Source of the DNA: Eubacteriales bacterium | GTDB lineage: Bacteria > Bacillota > Clostridia > Lachnospirales > Lachnospiraceae | DNA length: 37,310 nucleotides | Direction of reading: 5' to 3' | NCBI GenBank assembly: GCA_030524175.1 | Contig: JAUNHC010000048.1 | Coordinates: forward strand, 1-37,310 | Part shown: positions 1 to 8,046 of the stretch, in pieces | How positions within the stretch are numbered: the stretch's first letter is position 1 | How the letters are laid out: each line of letters begins with the position of its first letter | Notes under the pieces: model-generated | Databases searched by the model: none | What the model saw: the letters and a program-made list of their open reading frames with translations, nothing else | What the model was told of the DNA's origin: nothing | Program-made: the position numbers and the translations under genes

Positions 1-21
1 ATATAGAAACTTATTAACCAA

Positions 22-52
22 GTAGTCTTACTGACTACACCATTATTATACT
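22..52 (+). promoter_or_regulatory. Candidate promoter/operator upstream of surface protein
   Basis: A perfect inverted repeat, GTAGTC (22-27) and GACTAC (33-38) around a 5-base spacer, lies just before a good -10-like box, TATACT (47-52). No good -35 box is visible at the expected distance. This could mean the promoter is activator dependent or that the dyad is an operator covering the -35 position. The surface-protein start is about 110 bases downstream. The call rests on pattern only. Confidence 0.3.
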
Positions 53-160
53 AGGGAGTGATGCCTATGTCTGCGGATAAATGAAATGTTTCAGCCTGTA
101 AACAAGTCAGTATACAGCTGTTGTGCAGAAATGCAGATGGCTGGGAAAAAGGAGAGAATC

Positions 161-2038
161 ATGAAAAACAGAATATGGAATGGAATCAAAGGGCTTGGCA
201 TCACAGCCTTTCTTTTGGTGGGAACAGTATTAGGAAACTGGGGACAACTTTCAGAGATTAGAGCCCAAGGTGTGGAAAACACAGGAATCACGTTAACCCA
301 GGAGGCTGTGTGGACAGACAGGGAGAACTGCCGTGCACAGATAACGATAGAGGCTGAAGGACTTAAAAATTATCTGAAAGAACAGACAGCAGCGGAACCG
401 GCGGTGTTTCTGGATTACGAAGAAGCTTCCTATGAAGAAACCCTATCCGAAGAAGCTTCTTATAAAGAGGACGGTGTATGTCAGCAGGAGGAACCACAAA
501 ATGAGGTGATGAATGAGGCAGCAAATGAGGTAGCAAATGAGCTGGAAATTGAGGCGGCAAATGAAGGGGTAAATGAAGAAACGAATGAGGCCGCAGATAA
601 AGGGGATGCAGAAAACAGCGATGCCGGAGAATGGAACGGAGATATGGAAGTGTTTCAGGAGCAGGATGCAAACGAGGGTATCCGGCAGACCTTGGAAGAA
701 GGGACACCCCTTTATCTCATTGGTTATATTTCCGAATATTTTGAGCCGGACATTCAGGCAATGCCGCAAGGCTGTACCTGGGAATCTGTGCCAGTAAACA
801 GCCAGAAGGGCTCTCAGACGATAGTGACGAAAATCATGTACCTCATTGATGCAGCCAAAGCAGGAGAGGGGACTTTATCTCTGGTAATTCCTGTTACCCT
901 GCGTCAGGAATACAGAATATCCGGTACGGCAGTAAGTTATCCGGTATGCCAGGATGCTCCTCTTTCCAAAGACTGTACAGTTGCTTCCGGTGTTTTTATA
1001 CAGCAGAGCGGGACTGGGGACCAGGGACAGGCTGTGATTTTGGCAGAGACTGCTTCACCGGCCTTAGAGGTGCCGGCATCCAAAGGGGATTTTACGCTTG
1101 ATTTGGAGAACATGACAGACAGCCCAAAGGCGGGCAATGACCTTGTGTTTAAAGTGACTGTGACAAACACAGGGAGTCTCCCGCTTTCGCAAATTCATCT
1201 GGCAGGTATATTTTCCCGTAAAGATTTATCTGCGCAGTGGGAGTCTGCCCAGGGAACAGAATCTTCTGAAAGCGGGGCGGTGATAGATTTGCTGGGCGCA
1301 GGGGAATCCGTGACATTAATGATCCATGCCATGCTTAAAGAGGAACAGGATGGAGATATAGGCCTGACAGTCTCTGTAGACGTTGGGAATCCTTTAAACA
1401 CCCAGGAAAAAATAACCCGTAAACAGTCTGTGAATGTCTATGTAAGCCCTCTTAAAACAGATTATACAGTAGAAAAAACTGCTGACCGTACTATAGCAGT
1501 ACCAGGTGATACCATAACTTATCAGATTTGTATCCGCAATACAGGCGAGAGGACTCTGCATTCGGTTGTAAGTACAGAGCGTCTGATCGGGGCAGGGATA
1601 CAGGCTGAGTTTACTGAACGCACAGGTGTTACTTTAAACAGCACCAGGACACAGGCGTTGATCCCTCAGATTTCTCCAGGTGAAGCCTTTGCGTTGGAGG
1701 CGTCGGTTACACTGCCCCTTAACTTTACAAGCCGGGAACTGATCAACCAGGTGACAGTGGTGACAAAGGAGACCGGGAACAGAACCATACAGTCTCAGTC
1801 AAATGTAACAGTACAGGTGCCTGAATTCACAGCCACTCCCACCCCCATGATCACGGGCCAGGGATTTTATCAGTCAGGCAGCGGGACGAAGAGCGGCGGT
1901 CTTAACGCTTATTCAGCATCCAGTCATCCAAAAACAGCAGATGCATCCGGAACAGGCTTTTTTGCAGTGCTTCTCCTTGGGTCATTGGTGGCGTCAGCAG
2001 GGGTTTTTTGGCATGTGAAAGCGAAAAGGAAACATTGA
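161..2038 (+). CDS. Wall-anchored DUF11-type surface protein
   Basis: A secreted protein of 625 residues. The chosen ATG has the site AAAGGAGAG just upstream. An ATG at 86 would add 25 residues ahead of the signal peptide. Order of parts: a signal peptide (about 1-36, hydrophobic core AFLLVGTVLG); a stretch rich in Glu, Asn and Ala with many short ANE/NEAA-like units near residues 105-150; a middle region; and two DUF11-like beta domains (about 308-428 and 433-545), the second opening with TVEKTADRTIAVPGDTITY. The C-terminus has the layout of a sortase signal: a PKTAD motif at 590-594, a hydrophobic segment (about 598-618) and a basic tail ending KAKRKH. This suggests covalent attachment to peptidoglycan with the acidic part exposed. 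DUF11 domains are typical of bacterial surface proteins. The ligand is unknown. No sortase gene is nearby. Confidence 0.8.
   Translation: MKNRIWNGIKGLGITAFLLVGTVLGNWGQLSEIRAQGVENTGITLTQEAVWTDRENCRAQITIEAEGLKNYLKEQTAAEPAVFLDYEEASYEETLSEEASYKEDGVCQQEEPQNEVMNEAANEVANELEIEAANEGVNEETNEAADKGDAENSDAGEWNGDMEVFQEQDANEGIRQTLEEGTPLYLIGYISEYFEPDIQAMPQGCTWESVPVNSQKGSQTIVTKIMYLIDAAKAGEGTLSLVIPVTLRQEYRISGTAVSYPVCQDAPLSKDCTVASGVFIQQSGTGDQGQAVILAETASPALEVPASKGDFTLDLENMTDSPKAGNDLVFKVTVTNTGSLPLSQIHLAGIFSRKDLSAQWESAQGTESSESGAVIDLLGAGESVTLMIHAMLKEEQDGDIGLTVSVDVGNPLNTQEKITRKQSVNVYVSPLKTDYTVEKTADRTIAVPGDTITYQICIRNTGERTLHSVVSTERLIGAGIQAEFTERTGVTLNSTRTQALIPQISPGEAFALEASVTLPLNFTSRELINQVTVVTKETGNRTIQSQSNVTVQVPEFTATPTPMITGQGFYQSGSGTKSGGLNAYSASSHPKTADASGTGFFAVLLLGSLVASAGVFWHVKAKRKH
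470..605 (+). repeat. Degenerate short repeats encoding NE-rich segment
   Basis: Within the surface-protein gene, near-repeats of about 12 bases (variants of AATGAGGCAGCA and AATGAGGTAGCA) encode units such as NEAA, NEVA, NEGV and NEET. The segment is strongly acidic and probably disordered. Such tracts can change length by slipped replication. Boundaries are approximate. Confidence 0.6.
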
Positions 2039-2063
2039 AATGGCAGGTTAGGTGTGATATCCT
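2035..2063 (+). promoter_or_regulatory. Candidate promoter for the murE operon
   Basis: TTGAAA (2035-2040), overlapping the end of the surface-protein gene, is followed after 17 bases by TATCCT (2058-2063), which has a TGA just before it (extended -10 form). It would start transcription near 2070 and place the 2081-2104 hairpin in the 5' leader of murE. The -10 match is only moderate. Confidence 0.3.
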
Positions 2064-2080
2064 ATAAAAGAGTCAGTATG

Positions 2081-2104
2081 CCTGCCGCCTGAACAGGCGG
2101 CAGG
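2081..2104 (+). other. GC-rich stem-loop just before murE
   Basis: A perfect 9-bp stem, CCTGCCGCC with GGCGGCAGG, around a 6-base loop. It ends eight bases before the AGGAGG-like murE ribosome site. No T-run follows, so it is not a standard intrinsic terminator. It may end transcripts of the surface-protein gene inefficiently, or be a leader structure of the murE mRNA. Confidence 0.5.
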
Positions 2105-2125
2105 ACAGAACATGGAGGAAGTAAT

Positions 2126-3583
2126 ATGAAGTTATCATCCTTATTAGAACGTTTGGAATATACTCTTTTACAGGGCAGCGCAGAGCAGGAAGTGACAACA
2201 GTGGCTTATGACTCCAGAAAAGCGGAGCAAGGTTCTCTGTTTGTCTGTGTGCGCGGCGCAGTGGCGGACGGACATAAATTCATTCCTGATGTGGTGGCAA
2301 AAGGTGCAAAGACCCTTGTTGTGGAGGAGACTGTGGAAGCTCCGGAGGATGTCACTGTGATTTTGGTGGAGGATACACGTTATGCCATGGCCTTCATTTC
2401 GGCGGCATATTTCGGCTATCCGGCTGAAAGGCTGAAAACCATAGGGATCACCGGCACAAAAGGCAAAACCACCACTACATATATGGTAAAATCAATTCTT
2501 GAAAACGCAGGCTATAAGGTTGGTCTGATCGGTACAATAGAAGCTGTTATCGGGGATAAGGTGATACCGGCCGCTAATACGACCCCTGAATCCTATGTGA
2601 TCCAGGAATATTTCCGGGAAATGGCAGATGCAGGGTGTGACTGTGTGGTTATGGAGGTTTCCTCCCAGGGACTGATGCTGCACCGGACCCAGGGTTTTGT
2701 CTTTGACTTTGGGATTTTTACCAACATTGAGCCGGACCATATCGGGCCAAATGAGCACAGGGATTTTGAACATTATCTTTCCTGTAAGGCTATGCTGCTG
2801 AAGCAGTGCCGCATAGGTATTGTCAACCGGGATGATGAGCATTTTGAACAGATCATAGAGGGCCATACCTGCAGGCTTGAGACATATGGGTTCTCACCTG
2901 AAGCGGATTTGCGGGCGGAGGATGCACAACTGGTGGGCGGAAAGGGATACCTTGGGATTTCCTATCAGCTAAAGGGACTTCTTGATTTTCCGGTTGAGAT
3001 AGATATACCGGGCAAATTCAGTATTTACAATTCCCTGACGGCAATAGCCATCTGCCGTCATTTCGATGTTTCAGAAGAAAATATCATAAAGGCTCTTAAG
3101 GTGGCGAAGGTGAAAGGCCGGATCGAGATGGTGAAGGTTTCTGAGGACTTTACGCTGATGATAGACTATGCACATAACGCCATGGCATTGGAGAGTCTGC
3201 TGACTACCCTTAAGGAATATCATCCTCACAGGCTTGTATGTGTGTTTGGCTGCGGCGGAAACCGATCCAGGCTGCGCCGTTATGAGATGGGAGAAGTGTC
3301 CGGGCGTCTGGCGGATCTGACTGTGATCACTTCTGACAATCCGCGGAATGAAGAACCCCAGGCCATCATAGACGATATCAAAGTGGGAATGGCAAAGACA
3401 GAGGGAAAATATGTGGAGATTATTGACCGGAAGGAAGCCATTGCATATGCAATCCACAACGGGGAGCCGGGAGATATTATTGTCCTTGCAGGTAAGGGCC
3501 ATGAAGATTACCAGGAGATCAAAGGGAAGAAATACCCTATGGATGAGCGGGTTCTTATCGCTGATATCCTGGCCGGAAGATAA
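2126..3583 (+). CDS. murE: UDP-MurNAc-tripeptide synthetase MurE (meso-DAP type)
   Basis: A cytoplasmic ATP-dependent ligase that adds the third residue to UDP-MurNAc-L-Ala-D-Glu. At 485 residues it is normal length for the family. Visible signs: the N-terminal YDSRK segment that contacts the nucleotide substrate; the ATP loop GITGTKGKTTTTY (about 110-122); the central TNIEPDHIG motif; the likely carbamylated lysine in LSCKAMLL; DYAHN; and FGCGGNRSRLRR. The C-terminal DNPRNEEP carries the DNPR box that marks meso-diaminopimelate-adding enzymes, as opposed to lysine-adding ones. The start follows a strong GGAGGA site. In many Firmicutes murE lies inside the dcw cluster. Here it heads the priA-def-fmt run about 16 kb upstream. 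Confidence 0.95.
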   Translation: MKLSSLLERLEYTLLQGSAEQEVTTVAYDSRKAEQGSLFVCVRGAVADGHKFIPDVVAKGAKTLVVEETVEAPEDVTVILVEDTRYAMAFISAAYFGYPAERLKTIGITGTKGKTTTTYMVKSILENAGYKVGLIGTIEAVIGDKVIPAANTTPESYVIQEYFREMADAGCDCVVMEVSSQGLMLHRTQGFVFDFGIFTNIEPDHIGPNEHRDFEHYLSCKAMLLKQCRIGIVNRDDEHFEQIIEGHTCRLETYGFSPEADLRAEDAQLVGGKGYLGISYQLKGLLDFPVEIDIPGKFSIYNSLTAIAICRHFDVSEENIIKALKVAKVKGRIEMVKVSEDFTLMIDYAHNAMALESLLTTLKEYHPHRLVCVFGCGGNRSRLRRYEMGEVSGRLADLTVITSDNPRNEEPQAIIDDIKVGMAKTEGKYVEIIDRKEAIAYAIHNGEPGDIIVLAGKGHEDYQEIKGKKYPMDERVLIADILAGR

Positions 3584-3598
3584 AGAAAGAGTAAATGG

Positions 3599-5818
3599 AT
3601 GATTTATGCTGATATTATTATTGACATTTCCCACGAAAAGGTGGACCGGAGCTTCCAGTATATAGTCCCCCGGGATCTGGAGGAGGAAATACAAGTGGGA
3701 ATGGTTGCTTCAGTCCCCTTCGGAAACGGAAATCATGTCCGCAAGGGATATGTGGTGGGGCTCTCAGAGGAACCCAGGTTTGAGACTGGTAAAATGAAGA
3801 AGATCCAGGGTCTGATAAGCGATGAGGAGACTACAGAGTCAAGGCTTATCGCCCTGGCGTCCTGGATGCGTAAAAATTATGGTTCTACTATGATCCAGGC
3901 TTTGAAGACTGTACTTCCTATCCAGGAGAAGATTAAGGCAAAAGAGAAAAGATATATCTGCCTTAATGTTCCAAGGGAGGAGGCTGAAAAGCTGCTGGCG
4001 CGCCTGCAGGGAGGCAGGTGCAAGGCAAGGGCAAGGCTTTTGGAAGCACTGCTGGGGTCAGAGAGAATTGATTACACCCAGGCATCCAGGGAATTGGGAA
4101 CCACAAGCACAGTGATCAAGAAATTTGCGGATCAGGGTGTCATCAGGTTAGAGTACAGTGAAATTTACCGTATGCCGGTGGACGGCAGTGCAGTTCCGAA
4201 AGATGAGGATACGGTGCTGAACCGGGAACAGCAGGAAGCTGTGGACGGCATCCTTAAGGAATGGGAAAAACCTTCTCCCAGGCCAATGCTCATAAGCGGA
4301 GTTACCGGCAGCGGAAAGACTCAGGTTTACATGAAGCTCATAGAGCACGTGCTTTCCCAGGGCAGGCAGGCTATTGTGCTTATTCCTGAGATCGCCCTTA
4401 CATATCAGACCGTAAAGCGGTTCTGCGGACGCTTCGGGGAAAAAGTCTCTGTGCTGAATTCAAGGCTTTCCCAGGGGGAACGCTATGATCAGTTTAAGAG
4501 AGCAAAGCGGGGAGAGATTCAGGTTATGGTTGGACCTCGTTCTGCTCTTTTCACACCATTTTCACAACTGGGTATTATTATTATTGATGAAGAGCATGAG
4601 CCCACCTATAAAAGCGAGAACAGTCCCCGCTATCATGCCAGAGAGACAGCTGTAAAGCGTGCAGAAATGGAAGGCGCTTATGTGGTGATGGGTTCTGCCA
4701 CACCGTCGCTGGAATCCTACAGCAGGGCGATGTCAGGGGAATATGGTCTTATAAAGCTTAATGCACGATATGGAGAACGTCCTCTTCCGCAGGTATCAAT
4801 TGTGGATTTAAGGGAAGAATTAAAAGCAGGGAACCGCTCTGTTTTAAGCGGAAAGCTTAAGGATGCTCTCAGTCTCCGCCTTGAAAAAGGTGAGCAGTCC
4901 ATGGTGTTCCTTAACCGCAGAGGGTATGCTGGGTTTGTGTCCTGCCGTTCCTGCGGAAATGTGATGAAATGTCCCCATTGTGATGTGTCTCTTTCTGAGC
5001 ACAACAACGGACGTCTTGTCTGTCACTACTGCGGGTACGAGATACGAAAGCCTGATCAATGTCCGGTCTGCAGTTCGCCTTACATCGGCGGATTCAAGGC
5101 AGGGACACAGCAGATAGAGCAGGTGATACTGAAGAATTTCCCTAAAGCCAGGGTACTGCGCATGGATTATGACACCACCAGAAATAAGGGAAGCTACGAA
5201 AACATACTGGCTGCATTTGCGGCACATGAGGCAGATGTGCTCATTGGAACCCAGATGATCGTGAAAGGGCATGATTTCCCCCATGTAACTCTTGTGGGAG
5301 TGATCGCTGCAGACCTTTCCCTTAATGCGGAGGATTACCGTTGCGCTGAGAGGACCTACCAACTGTTGGCTCAGGCAGTTGGGCGCTCAGGAAGAGGCAG
5401 GACAGCCGGGGAGGCGGTGATCCAGACTTACCAGCCGGATCATTACAGCATCAAGGCCGCTGCCGTCCAGGATTATGATGCTTTTTACCAGGAGGAAATG
5501 AGTTACCGCACATTATTGGACTATCCGCCTGCGTCCCATATGCTAGCCATATTGGGAGCCTGTCCGGAAGAAGGGATTCTCGCACAGGCTATGCATTATA
5601 TCGGTCTGTTTGTCCGCAAGATCCACCCTGAAAAGGATCTGCATCTTATCGGACCGGCCTCTGCGGCAGTGGGCAAGGTAAAAGACATATATAAACAGGT
5701 GATCTACCTGAAGCATGAGGATTACAGTTTCCTTATATCAGTAAAAGATAAATTAGAGAAATATATAGAGATAAATTCCGGATTCAAAAAAATATACATA
5801 CAGTTTGATTTTACGTGA
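3599..5818 (+). CDS. priA: Primosomal replication restart helicase PriA
   Basis: A 3'-to-5' DNA helicase that recognises stalled forks and loads the replicative helicase. The 739 residues match full-length PriA. Order: an N-terminal 3'-OH-binding domain (about 1-105), a winged-helix region (about 110-190), helicase lobe 1 with Walker A GVTGSGKT (about 233-240) and the DEEH box IIIDEEHEPTYK (about 327-338), then the SATPSLES motif. Next comes a zinc-binding insert with eight cysteines, beginning CRSCGNVMKCPHC and ending CPVC, then helicase lobe 2 with QMIVKGHDFP and QAVGRSGRG. The start is 15 bases after the murE stop and has only a weak purine-rich site, which suggests coupling to murE translation. 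Confidence 0.95.
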   Translation: MIYADIIIDISHEKVDRSFQYIVPRDLEEEIQVGMVASVPFGNGNHVRKGYVVGLSEEPRFETGKMKKIQGLISDEETTESRLIALASWMRKNYGSTMIQALKTVLPIQEKIKAKEKRYICLNVPREEAEKLLARLQGGRCKARARLLEALLGSERIDYTQASRELGTTSTVIKKFADQGVIRLEYSEIYRMPVDGSAVPKDEDTVLNREQQEAVDGILKEWEKPSPRPMLISGVTGSGKTQVYMKLIEHVLSQGRQAIVLIPEIALTYQTVKRFCGRFGEKVSVLNSRLSQGERYDQFKRAKRGEIQVMVGPRSALFTPFSQLGIIIIDEEHEPTYKSENSPRYHARETAVKRAEMEGAYVVMGSATPSLESYSRAMSGEYGLIKLNARYGERPLPQVSIVDLREELKAGNRSVLSGKLKDALSLRLEKGEQSMVFLNRRGYAGFVSCRSCGNVMKCPHCDVSLSEHNNGRLVCHYCGYEIRKPDQCPVCSSPYIGGFKAGTQQIEQVILKNFPKARVLRMDYDTTRNKGSYENILAAFAAHEADVLIGTQMIVKGHDFPHVTLVGVIAADLSLNAEDYRCAERTYQLLAQAVGRSGRGRTAGEAVIQTYQPDHYSIKAAAVQDYDAFYQEEMSYRTLLDYPPASHMLAILGACPEEGILAQAMHYIGLFVRKIHPEKDLHLIGPASAAVGKVKDIYKQVIYLKHEDYSFLISVKDKLEKYIEINSGFKKIYIQFDFT

Positions 5819-5891
5819 CGATTGGGACGTTTAAAAGAAGGAGAAAATCCCAAACAGCTTGCATACCAGTAAAAGAAAGGGAGAAAGAAAA

Positions 5892-6368
5892 ATGGCACTT
5901 AGAACTATCAGAACAGAGGGAGACCCCGTATTAAAGAAAACAAGCAGGCCGGTGCAGGAAATGACACCGCGCATCAGAGAATTGATCGTGGACATGCTGG
6001 ACACTATGTATGACGCCATGGGTGTGGGATTAGCGGCACCTCAGGTGGGCATACTTAAAAGAATTGTGACAATTGATGTGGGAGAAGGCCCCATTGTTTT
6101 GATCAATCCGGAAATTCTGGAATCATCCGGAGAACAGACTGGTGATGAGGGATGTTTAAGTGTACCCGGAATGGCAGGCCAGGTCACTCGTCCAAATCAT
6201 GTAAAGGTTAAGGCGCTGGATATTAATATGGAAGAGGTTATTTATGAAGGGGAGGAACTTCTGGCACGTGCCTTCTGTCATGAAATCGACCACTTGGACG
6301 GAAAAATGTACACAGAGCTGGTGGAGGGAGAGCTTCACCAGGTAACCTATGACGATGATGAAGAATAG
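5892..6368 (+). CDS. def: Peptide deformylase
   Basis: A metal-dependent hydrolase that removes the formyl group from the N-terminal methionine of new proteins. It has 158 residues. All three active-site motifs are present: GVGLAAPQVG (44-53), EGCLS (86-90, metal-ligand Cys88) and HEIDH (130-134, metal-ligand histidines and catalytic Glu131). The ATG at 5892 was chosen because the protein then begins MALRTIRTEGDPVL, the usual family N-terminus, and the purine-rich AAAGGGAG lies just upstream. It is followed at once by fmt, which adds the same formyl group to initiator tRNA, a conserved bacterial pairing. The 73-base gap before it holds no clear promoter. Confidence 0.95.
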   Translation: MALRTIRTEGDPVLKKTSRPVQEMTPRIRELIVDMLDTMYDAMGVGLAAPQVGILKRIVTIDVGEGPIVLINPEILESSGEQTGDEGCLSVPGMAGQVTRPNHVKVKALDINMEEVIYEGEELLARAFCHEIDHLDGKMYTELVEGELHQVTYDDDEE

Positions 6369-6389
6369 GTGAAGATTGGAGGAATCTGC

Positions 6390-7334
6390 ATGAAAATTGT
6401 ATATATGGGGACACCCGATTTTGCAGTGGCGCCTTTGCGTGCCATGGTGGAGGCAGGTTACGAAGTGGCCGGAGTTGTGACACAGCCGGATAAGCCGAAA
6501 GGCAGAGGAAAGACACTTACGCCTACGCCGGTGAAGGAAGAGGCTTTGAAGCATGGCATTACTGTATACCAGCCTGAGAAGGTACGGGATCCGGAATTTC
6601 TTGAAACTCTAAAGAGTATTGGGCCGGATATTATTGTGGTGGCTGCTTTTGGACAGATCATACCCAAAGTAATCCTTGAAATGCCGGAGTTTGGATGTAT
6701 CAATATTCATGCTTCGCTCCTTCCAAAATACCGGGGGGCAGCTCCGATCCAGCAGGCAGTCATTGACGGAGAGAAAGAATCAGGAGTAACGGTCATGAAG
6801 ATGGAAACAGGTCTTGATACAGGAGATATGATTTCCAGAACTGTGGTTGAACTGTCACCTGAGGAGACAGGCGGAACTTTGTTTGATAAATTGTCAGAAG
6901 CCGGGGCACAATTATTAGTACGGACATTGCCCTCAATCTTTGACAGGACTGCTGTGTATGAGAAGCAGCCCCAGGACAGCCCCACACCGTATGCAGCCAT
7001 GATAACGAAACAGATGGGACTTATGGACTTTAACAAAAGTGCAGAAGAATTGGAGCGTCTTGTACGAGGTTTGAATCCTTGGCCCAGTGCTTACACCTTC
7101 CTGAAAGGTAAGACATTGAAAGTCTGGAAAAGTCGGATCGGCAGCGGTGAGAGCAGTGCGGAGCCGGGTACTGTCATCCAGGCTGATAAAGAAGGAATCC
7201 ATGTGGCCTGCGGCAGCGGAATCCTGATTCTCACAGAGATTCAGCTGGAGGGAAAGAAGCGTATGGGAGCAGAAGCGTTTCTCCGTGGGTTCAAAATGGA
7301 AAACGGAATAAGATTCACTGATCATAAGGAGTGA
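6390..7334 (+). CDS. fmt: Methionyl-tRNA formyltransferase
   Basis: Transfers a formyl group from 10-formyl-tetrahydrofolate to Met-tRNA(fMet), which is needed for normal initiation. It has 314 residues, typical length. The N-terminal formyltransferase domain starts KIVYMGTPDFAV and contains the catalytic region INIHASLLPKYRGAAPIQ (Asn105, His107) and GLDTGDM. The C-terminal tRNA-binding domain begins near residue 205 (DFNKSAEELERLVRGLNPWP). The ATG at 6390 has TTGGAGGA upstream and gives the usual short N-terminus. A GTG at 6369 in the same frame lacks a comparable site. The gene lies 21 bases after def. Confidence 0.95.
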   Translation: MKIVYMGTPDFAVAPLRAMVEAGYEVAGVVTQPDKPKGRGKTLTPTPVKEEALKHGITVYQPEKVRDPEFLETLKSIGPDIIVVAAFGQIIPKVILEMPEFGCINIHASLLPKYRGAAPIQQAVIDGEKESGVTVMKMETGLDTGDMISRTVVELSPEETGGTLFDKLSEAGAQLLVRTLPSIFDRTAVYEKQPQDSPTPYAAMITKQMGLMDFNKSAEELERLVRGLNPWPSAYTFLKGKTLKVWKSRIGSGESSAEPGTVIQADKEGIHVACGSGILILTEIQLEGKKRMGAEAFLRGFKMENGIRFTDHKE

Positions 7335-7338
7335 TAGT

Positions 7339-8046
7339 ATGTACGGATATCGTTATGGCTTTTTTGGGTTTGACCCCACTTATTTTCTTTTGATTATTGG
7401 TATGCTGCTGTCACTGGCAGCATCTGCAAAGTTAAAGAGCACCTTTTCTGTTTATAAAAAGGTACGCAGTGCATCTGGCCTTACCGGGGCAGAAACAGCA
7501 CAGAGAGTTCTGCGTTCAGCTGGTATCACGGATGTACAGGTGGTTCCCATTTCAGGAAGCCTGACAGACCATTACGATCCCAGGACAAAGAAAGTATGTC
7601 TCTCCGAGGATGTTTATAACCGTACTTCCCTTGCAGCTGTAGGGGTGGCCGCCCACGAATGCGGTCATGCTGTACAGCATGCTACGAATTATGCACCTCT
7701 GAATCTGCGTTCAGCTATTGTACCTGTGGCAAATATCGGTTCAACTCTATCCTGGCCGTTATTTTTGGCGGGATTGATTTTTTCCATACGTCCATTGCTC
7801 ACGGTGGGCATTGTGCTGTTTTCCCTGGCTGTATTATTTCAGCTTGTGACCCTCCCGGTGGAGTTTAATGCTTCCTCCAGGGCTTTGAAGATGCTGGAGA
7901 GCACAGGGATCCTGGGAGTGGAAGAGGTGGCAGGCTCGAGGAAGGTTCTGACTGCGGCTGCCCTTACCTATGTTGCAGCGCTGGCATCTTCCATTTTGCA
8001 GCTTTTAAGACTTATCATACTGGCCGGAGGAAGAAACCGTGATTAA
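7339..8046 (+). CDS. Membrane zinc metallopeptidase, YugP/DUF-type Zn_peptidase_2
   Basis: A membrane protein of 235 residues. An N-terminal hydrophobic segment (about 12-30, FDPTYFLLIIGMLLSLAASA) is followed by a soluble part with the zinc motif HECGH (His106, Glu107, His110) in AAHECGHAVQHATNY. Two or three further membrane segments follow (about 130-178 and 205-228). This layout matches the YugP family of putative neutral zinc metallopeptidases, whose substrates are not established. It sits between fmt and rsmB, a position known in Clostridia, and its last bases overlap the rsmB start, so the two are probably co-translated. The start has AAGGAGTGAT upstream. Confidence 0.88.
   Translation: MYGYRYGFFGFDPTYFLLIIGMLLSLAASAKLKSTFSVYKKVRSASGLTGAETAQRVLRSAGITDVQVVPISGSLTDHYDPRTKKVCLSEDVYNRTSLAAVGVAAHECGHAVQHATNYAPLNLRSAIVPVANIGSTLSWPLFLAGLIFSIRPLLTVGIVLFSLAVLFQLVTLPVEFNASSRALKMLESTGILGVEEVAGSRKVLTAAALTYVAALASSILQLLRLIILAGGRNRD

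Noticed and set aside
363-769. Two minus-strand frames over the NE-rich repeats of the surface protein
   Set aside because: The repeats produce Leu/Pro/His- or Phe/Ile/Cys-rich antisense reading frames by composition alone.
3071-3694. 207-codon open frame on the minus strand over murE and priA
   Set aside because: Shadow of well-supported genes. The translation is His/Leu/Ser-rich with no motif, and there is no ribosome site.
5823-5855. Hairpin TTGGGA/TCCCAA between priA and def
   Set aside because: Short arms, a loop of about 20 bases and no T-run. Likely chance.
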